Assembly: GCA_025058735.1 (NCBI GenBank)
Contig: JANXDX010000025.1
Location: 1-48,140, forward strand
Source of the DNA: Archaeoglobaceae archaeon
GTDB taxonomy: Archaea > Halobacteriota > Archaeoglobi > Archaeoglobales > Archaeoglobaceae
Reading direction: 5' to 3'
DNA length: 48,140 nt
Shown: positions 43,203 through 48,140 of the stretch, piece after piece
Layout of the letters: every line of letters begins with the position of its first letter
How positions within the stretch are numbered: the stretch's first letter is position 1
The notes under the pieces: model-generated
Told to the model about the DNA's origin: nothing
The model's input: the letters and a program-made list of their open reading frames with translations, nothing else
Databases searched by the model: none
Made by a program: the position numbers and the translations under genes

Positions 43203-45441
43203 TAAATCCGCAATATTTGCACGTTGAACAACCTTCGCCATATTCTAAAACATTACCGCATTCTGGACAAACACCACCTATCATTTTAGTCTTATCGTCT
43301 TTTTCTTCAACTTCTCCGGAAGAAAATTCCGTCAAAGGTTTTATACCTTCGACCTCGATCTTAAGTTTTTTGTATTCACCTTTCAGATGTTTTTCTAAAA
43401 CCTTTGCAACCCCATCTGCACAGCTCGTAACAACTTCTCCATCATCAAATCCTATAGACGGGCATCTTATTCCTTTAAGTTGTTTTATTAAAACTTCTGG
43501 ATTTATCCAGCTCCTTAAAGCTATGCTCAGCAGTCTTCCAATAGCTTCAGTTTGTGAGGCCGCACATCCACCACTTTTTCCAAGTCGAACAAAAACTTCA
43601 GCTATTCCTTCGCTATCTTCGTTAATAGTTACGTACAAGGTTCCACAGCCAACTTTGGTCTCTATAGTTACACCTTTTGTAACTCTTGGTCTTGGTCTAG
43701 GTTCATAAAACTTTCCAGCTCTAACTTTTCTTTTCTTTTCTTCTTCAGTCTTTTTTATCTTTAAAACTTGTTCTTCTCTACTTCCATCTCTGTAAACAGT
43801 GATACCTTTGCACTTGAGTTCGTATGCTAAAAGGAAAGCTTTTTCTACATCTTTTTTTGTCGCATAGTTTGGAAGGTTTATAGTTTTGCTTACGGCATTG
43901 TCTGTGTACTTTTGAAAAGCTGCTTGCATTTTAACATGCCATTCTGGAGCAATATCTAATGCGCATTTGAAAACTTTTCTGGTCTCTTCAGGAAAATCTT
44001 TCATCTTTTGTATACTACCATTTTCAGCTATCTTAGCAATTATGCTTTCATCGTAAAGATCGAGTCTTCTCAACTCATCATCAAAAATTGGATTTATTTC
44101 AAAAAACTCCTCTCCGTCGAGTATGTTTGTTCTTTTATAGGCAAGTGCAAAAACTGGTTCAATTCCACTACTACAGCTTGCTATGATGCTGATCGTTCCA
44201 GTTGGAGCTATAGTTGTTGTTGTAGCATTTCTAATTTTTATTCCTCTTTTTTCCCAAACACTCCCTTTCCAGTTTGGAAAAACACCTCTTTCTTCAGCTA
44301 AAATTTGAGAAGCTTTGTGAGATTCATCTTGTATAAAGTTCATGACTTTTTCCGCCAATTTAATAGCTTCATCACTATCGTAAGGAATTCTAAGCATGAA
44401 CAAAGCATCAGCCCATCCCATTACACCTAATCCGATTTTTCTGTTTGCTTTAGTCATCTCCTCTATCTCAGGGACTGGATAGTTGTTAACTTCTATTACA
44501 TCATCTAAAAACCTTGTTGCCGTATGAACTACATTTTTTAACCTTTCCCAATCAAAATCTTTACCTTCAACAAACTTAGCTAGATTTATACTCCCTAAGT
44601 TGCAGGATTCGTATGGAAGCAAAGGCTGCTCACCGCAAGGGTTTGTGGATTCTATTATTCCTATGTGAGAAGTTGGATTGCCTCTATTTATTTCATCTAT
44701 GAAAACCAATCCCGGCTCACCGTTTCTCCATGCACCTTCGACGATCAAGTTGAAGACCTTTCTAGCTGAAACTCTCTTAACTACTTCACCAGTTCTTGGA
44801 TTTATCAGATCGTAATCTTCATCATCCATTAAAGCTTTCATGAAGATGTCTGTAACTGCTACACTTATATTGAAATTCCTCAAAACTCCTTCTTCCCACT
44901 TCGCTTTTATGAACTCTTCAATGTCTGGATGGTGAACACTTAGAATTCCCATGTTAGCACCTCTCCTTCTTCCTCCCTGCTTTATCTGTTCTGTTGCAGC
45001 ATCGAATATTTTCATGAAACTTACAGGTCCACTCGCAACACCCATAGTACTTTTTACAATATCTCCCTTTGGTCTTAAGCGAGAAAAAGAGAAACCTGTT
45101 CCACCACCACTTTTTTGAACTTTAGCCATATCCCAGAGAGCTTTAAAAATCTCATCTATACTATCACCGACAGGTATTACAAAGCAGGCCGAAAGCTGAT
45201 TTAATTCAGTACCGGCGTTCATCAAAGTTGGAGAATTTGGTAAAAATTCCTGATTCCACATCATTTCAAAAAATTTTTTAGACCAATATCTACTGTCATT
45301 TCCATAAATTTCCTCTGCCTTTGCAACTGTGTTAGCTACTCTCCAACACATCTGTTCAGGAGTTTCTGTAACTTCTCCCCTATCATCTTTAAGCAAGTAA
45401 CGCTTGCGAAGGACGACTTCGGCAGTTTTGTTAAGTTTCAT
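43189..45441 (-). CDS. nrdJ: Adenosylcobalamin-dependent ribonucleotide reductase (class II)
   Basis: 750 residues. It makes deoxyribonucleotides using a cobalamin-derived thiyl radical. Recognisable: NSPTLMNAGTELNQLSACFV (substrate-site Cys), GGTGFSFSRLRPKGDIVKST, ESTNPCGEQPLLPYESCNLG (radical-site Cys and Glu) and TGTISIIASCSSGIEPVFAL. The C-terminus has a separate domain (GCGTLYVTINEDSEGIAEVF) and a zinc ribbon CPECGNVLEYGEGCSTCKYC. ATG follows GGTGATCTA. It is independent of oxygen. Confidence 0.96.
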   Translation of the reverse strand: MKLNKTAEVVLRKRYLLKDDRGEVTETPEQMCWRVANTVAKAEEIYGNDSRYWSKKFFEMMWNQEFLPNSPTLMNAGTELNQLSACFVIPVGDSIDEIFKALWDMAKVQKSGGGTGFSFSRLRPKGDIVKSTMGVASGPVSFMKIFDAATEQIKQGGRRRGANMGILSVHHPDIEEFIKAKWEEGVLRNFNISVAVTDIFMKALMDDEDYDLINPRTGEVVKRVSARKVFNLIVEGAWRNGEPGLVFIDEINRGNPTSHIGIIESTNPCGEQPLLPYESCNLGSINLAKFVEGKDFDWERLKNVVHTATRFLDDVIEVNNYPVPEIEEMTKANRKIGLGVMGWADALFMLRIPYDSDEAIKLAEKVMNFIQDESHKASQILAEERGVFPNWKGSVWEKRGIKIRNATTTTIAPTGTISIIASCSSGIEPVFALAYKRTNILDGEEFFEINPIFDDELRRLDLYDESIIAKIAENGSIQKMKDFPEETRKVFKCALDIAPEWHVKMQAAFQKYTDNAVSKTINLPNYATKKDVEKAFLLAYELKCKGITVYRDGSREEQVLKIKKTEEEKKRKVRAGKFYEPRPRPRVTKGVTIETKVGCGTLYVTINEDSEGIAEVFVRLGKSGGCAASQTEAIGRLLSIALRSWINPEVLIKQLKGIRCPSIGFDDGEVVTSCADGVAKVLEKHLKGEYKKLKIEVEGIKPLTEFSSGEVEEKDDKTKMIGGVCPECGNVLEYGEGCSTCKYCGFTKCG

Positions 45442-45596
45442 TAGATCACCGATTTAACTAGGATTAAAGATAAAAAATGTTTTTGGTTTAAAAAAATATA
45501 TTTTTTACAATTTATGTTAAATTTATTTTACTAAAATCCAAAAATTTTGATAACAGCGATCGTTAAAATGATAAAATCTTAGTGGAGGGTTAATAC

Positions 45597-46562
45597 ATGG
45601 AAACTCTGATCTTAACAGAAAAAGAAGTGAAAGAATTGATAAGTATGGAAGAAGCTATAAATGCTGTAGAGGGAGCTTTTAAATTGCATGCATTGAAGAA
45701 AGTTCAAATGCCACCAAAAATTTATCTTTTTTTCGAAAATGGAGATCTTAGAGCTATGCCAGCCTTAGTTGGAAATTATGCTGGAATAAAGTGGGTAAAT
45801 TCACACTCAAATAATCCGTCGATTGGTTTACCAACAGTTATGGCGTTGTACATACTCAACGATCCATCTACTGGTTTTCCTTTGTCAGTCATGGATGCTA
45901 CATTTCTAACATCTCTCCGCACCGGAGCTGCTGGAGGAGTGGCAGTAAAACATTTAGCCAGAAAAGATTCGAAAGTTGCAGGATTTATAGGCTGTGGTAG
46001 GCAAGCTTATTTCCAGTTAGAGGCTATAAACAAAATTTTGAGTTTGGAAAAAGTAAAAGGATTTGACATAAGTAAAGAGGCTTTGAAAAAATTTGGAGAA
46101 TTTTGTTTAAAGATCGGGATAGATTTTGAAGCCTGCAGTGCTGAAGATGCTAGCAATTCAGACATCTTGATAACTGCAACACCATCAACGAAGCCAGTTG
46201 TGATGAACGAGTGGGTAAAAGATGGTACACACATAAACGCAATTGGAGCTGATGCTCCTGGAAAGCAAGAACTTGATGAAAGGATACTTCTGAGATCTAA
46301 AATTGTAGTAGATGATTTAGAACAAGCTTTGCACGGTGGAGAAATAAATGTAGCTTATTCAAGAGGTTTAATAAAAAGAGAAAACATCTACGCAACTCTT
46401 GGAGAAGTTGTTGCTAAAATAAAACCTGGAAGAGAGAGATACGAAGAGATCACGATCTTCGATTCTACTGGACTGGCAATTCAAGATGTTGCAGTAGCTA
46501 AAGTTGTTTACGAGAATGCTATAAAAAAAGGAGTTGGAAGATACATCAAGTTTTTTGAATGA
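45597..46562 (+). CDS. ala: Alanine dehydrogenase, archaeal (mu-crystallin/OCD family)
   Basis: 321 residues very like the Archaeoglobus fulgidus NAD-dependent alanine dehydrogenase of the ornithine cyclodeaminase/mu-crystallin family. METLILTEKEVKELISMEEA opens it; KWVNSHSNNPSIGLPTVMAL, TSLRTGAAGGVAVKHLAR, the Rossmann VAGFIGCGRQAYFQLEAI and NAIGADAPGKQELDERILL follow. It interconverts alanine and pyruvate plus ammonia. GGAGGG lies before the ATG. Its stop overlaps the next start (ATGA). Confidence 0.93.
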   Translation: METLILTEKEVKELISMEEAINAVEGAFKLHALKKVQMPPKIYLFFENGDLRAMPALVGNYAGIKWVNSHSNNPSIGLPTVMALYILNDPSTGFPLSVMDATFLTSLRTGAAGGVAVKHLARKDSKVAGFIGCGRQAYFQLEAINKILSLEKVKGFDISKEALKKFGEFCLKIGIDFEACSAEDASNSDILITATPSTKPVVMNEWVKDGTHINAIGADAPGKQELDERILLRSKIVVDDLEQALHGGEINVAYSRGLIKRENIYATLGEVVAKIKPGRERYEEITIFDSTGLAIQDVAVAKVVYENAIKKGVGRYIKFFE

Positions 46563-47260
46563 AAGTTGCGGCTTTGATTTCAGGTGGAAAGGATTCGATC
46601 TTAGCTTTACACAAGGTAGCTGAAGAAAACGAAGTATCTTACTTGATCTCAGCGATTCCGGAGAAAGAAGACTCTTGGATGTTTCACACTGCTTGTTTAG
46701 AAATGATAGACGTTGTAGCTGAATGTTTGAACTTACCTCTCAAAAAAATACCTGTTTCTGGTGAAAAAGAAAAAGAAGTAGATGAGTTCACTGAAGGTTT
46801 AAAATACCTAGATGTTGAAGCCATATGTTTAGGTGTAATAGAGTCAAGTTATCAATATAGAAGAGCTACTAAAATTTGTGAAAAATTGAAGTTAAAGCTG
46901 TTGACACCTCTGTGGAAAGTTGATCAGATGGAAATTTTGAAAGAAGTTGCAGAAAAGTTTGAGGCTATAATAGTTAGTGTTTCTGCTGAAGGGCTTGACG
47001 AACATTTTTTAGGTAAAAGAATAGATTTTAATTTGATAGAAAAATTGAAAAAACTTAGAATAAATCCTGCCGGAGAAGGAGGAGAGTATGAAACTCTAGT
47101 CTTGGATGCTCCTCTTTACAAAAAAAAGATCTTTTTGGAGAGTTTCGATGTAACTTGGAAAAATTTTAGTGGAAAAATAAATATAAAGAAGTTTAAATTA
47201 ATTAATAAAAACAAAAGTTTTTTTACAGCAGAAGTTAAATTAAAAAATGATGAATCTTGA
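46559..47260 (+). CDS. dph6: Diphthine-ammonia ligase (Dph6-like ATP-pyrophosphatase)
   Basis: 233 residues with the PP-loop of the COG2102 family, VAALISGGKDSILALHKV, then HTACLEMIDVVAECLNLPLK, EAICLGVIESSYQYRRATKI and the signature INPAGEGGEYETLVLDAPLY. It amidates diphthine on elongation factor aEF2 in the last step of diphthamide synthesis. It overlaps the alanine dehydrogenase gene before it and the acyl-CoA dehydrogenase gene after it, so these three are one transcription unit. Confidence 0.93.
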   Translation: MKVAALISGGKDSILALHKVAEENEVSYLISAIPEKEDSWMFHTACLEMIDVVAECLNLPLKKIPVSGEKEKEVDEFTEGLKYLDVEAICLGVIESSYQYRRATKICEKLKLKLLTPLWKVDQMEILKEVAEKFEAIIVSVSAEGLDEHFLGKRIDFNLIEKLKKLRINPAGEGGEYETLVLDAPLYKKKIFLESFDVTWKNFSGKINIKKFKLINKNKSFFTAEVKLKNDES

Positions 47261-48140
47261 ACTAAGTCCAGAACAGAAGTTACTAAGATATTCTGTTAGA
47301 GAATTTGCTGAGAAAGAAATAGTTCCAAAAGCTAAAGAATATAATGAAAGAGGAGAATATCCATTCGATCTACTGAGAAAAGCTGCTAAACAAGGTTACG
47401 TTGCTCCGGATCTACCAGAAGAGTTTGGAGGAGCAAACTTAGATTTTTTAAGTTGTATCATAATAATAGAGGAGCTTTGTCGTGCCGACAGCAGCGTTGG
47501 ATCTGCTATAGTTACAGCTTCCCTTGGATGTCCAATGATCAAGTACTTTGGTACTGAAGAACAGATGCAGAAGTACTTACCTTCGATCACAGGTGGAAAG
47601 ACAACTTCAGCTATAGCTATAACAGAGCCAGATGCAGGAAGCGATGTTGCAGCTATAAAAAGTAGAGCTGAAAAAGTTGAAAACGGTTGGATCCTGAACG
47701 GTTCCAAGACTTTCATAACAAATGGAAGCATCTCTGATTGGTTGATTGTACTTGCAAAAACAAATGTATCTGCAGGGTACAGGGGAATAAGTGCTTTTAT
47801 CGTTGAGAGAAGCTTTAAAGGATTTGAAGCAAGAAAAATCAAGAAGATGGGACTAAACTGCCATGATACCGCAGAACTATTCTTCAAAAACGTATTTATA
47901 CCGAAAGAAAACCTAGTTGGAGTCGAAAATGCTGGTTTTTATCAACTCATGAGATTTTTCAACGAGAGCAGAGTTGCAGTGGCAGCAGTTCAGATTGGTA
48001 TAGCAATTGGAGCTTATGAGAGAGCTTTGGATTATGCTAAGCAAAGGAAAGCCTTTGGAAAATCTCTTATCGAGCATCAGGCAATAGCTTTCAAGCTTGC
48101 AGACATGTTTACCTTGATCGAAGCTGCGAAGATGCTAGTT
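47250..48140 (+). CDS. Acyl-CoA dehydrogenase (3' end beyond window)
   Basis: Partial gene, 297 residues to the window edge of an expected 380 or so. Family features: NLELSPEQKLLRYSVREFAE, GYVAPDLPEEFGGANLDFLS, the FAD loop AIAITEPDAGSDVAAIKSRA, NGSKTFITNGSISDWLIVLA and CHDTAELFFKNVFIPKENLV. The catalytic Glu lies beyond the edge. It oxidises acyl-CoA in beta-oxidation or branched-chain/aromatic breakdown. Tandem ATGs at 47247 and 47250 overlap the Dph6 gene; the second is used. Confidence 0.95.
   Translation, partial: MNLELSPEQKLLRYSVREFAEKEIVPKAKEYNERGEYPFDLLRKAAKQGYVAPDLPEEFGGANLDFLSCIIIIEELCRADSSVGSAIVTASLGCPMIKYFGTEEQMQKYLPSITGGKTTSAIAITEPDAGSDVAAIKSRAEKVENGWILNGSKTFITNGSISDWLIVLAKTNVSAGYRGISAFIVERSFKGFEARKIKKMGLNCHDTAELFFKNVFIPKENLVGVENAGFYQLMRFFNESRVAVAAVQIGIAIGAYERALDYAKQRKAFGKSLIEHQAIAFKLADMFTLIEAAKMLV

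Overview
The window is archaeal and most likely euryarchaeal. Evidence: a superoperon of archaeal/eukaryote-type ribosomal proteins (eL19, eL32, eS4, zinc-type uS14) with the RNase P subunit Rpp29, SecY, an EMC3/DUF106 insertase and archaeal cytidylate kinase; archaeal DnaG; an initiator tRNA with an A1:U72 pair; archaeal GlyRS; an F420 biosynthesis enzyme (CofD); and TATA boxes about 25 bp upstream of many starts, often implying leaderless mRNAs. By eye the DNA is about one third G+C. A cytochrome c maturation pair, an Archaeoglobus-type alanine dehydrogenase and an acyl-CoA dehydrogenase point towards Archaeoglobi or relatives; this is inference, not a placement.

Layout. 1-1797: a vapBC toxin-antitoxin pair, then about 1 kb of eroded DNA with an orphan short ORF and a possible two-repeat CRISPR relic. 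1798-4613: a Mut7-C RNase, a YbjQ protein, an orphan 5S rRNA and a helical-repeat protein coupled to an AmrS-type radical SAM enzyme. 4647-6527: ccmE-ccmF. 6604-7716: dnaG. 7691-22149: one long minus-strand operon from a SPOUT methyltransferase through uL3...uL15 to secY, DUF106 and cmk. Just upstream is a 27-residue Lys/Glu microprotein gene. 22355-25986: aroA, DUF763, archease and ilvC. 26155-26361: tRNA-Pro(UGG) and initiator tRNA-Met, followed by a tandemly duplicated thymidylate-synthase-like gene. 27908-29417: guaAb and a nitroreductase.

29584-34840 is the main accessory block. An RLAN-domain protein and a RimK-type ATP-grasp ligase (two overlapping genes) and a frame-disrupted MFS transporter run rightward. 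They face a permease-GCS2 ligase-YkgJ operon running leftward. Two different amide-bond-forming enzyme families with transporters suggest synthesis and movement of a small peptide-like metabolite.

34922-36542 is an iron/oxidative-stress block: a ferritin-encapsulin fusion, rubredoxin and a winged-helix regulator, with conspicuous candidate operators. After it come aIF1/SUI1 (displaced from the ribosomal operon), glyS-cofD, a sirtuin, a 0.58-kb gap holding a decayed transposase, an unusual thioredoxin reductase, an MBL hydrolase, a class II ribonucleotide reductase, alanine dehydrogenase, diphthine-ammonia ligase and the start of an acyl-CoA dehydrogenase cut by the window edge.

The observations most worth a second look are the RimK/GCS2 block, the ferritin-encapsulin locus with its repeated CGATTTT boxes, and the double thymidylate-synthase-like protein. 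Function calls come from reading protein motifs; no database search was run.
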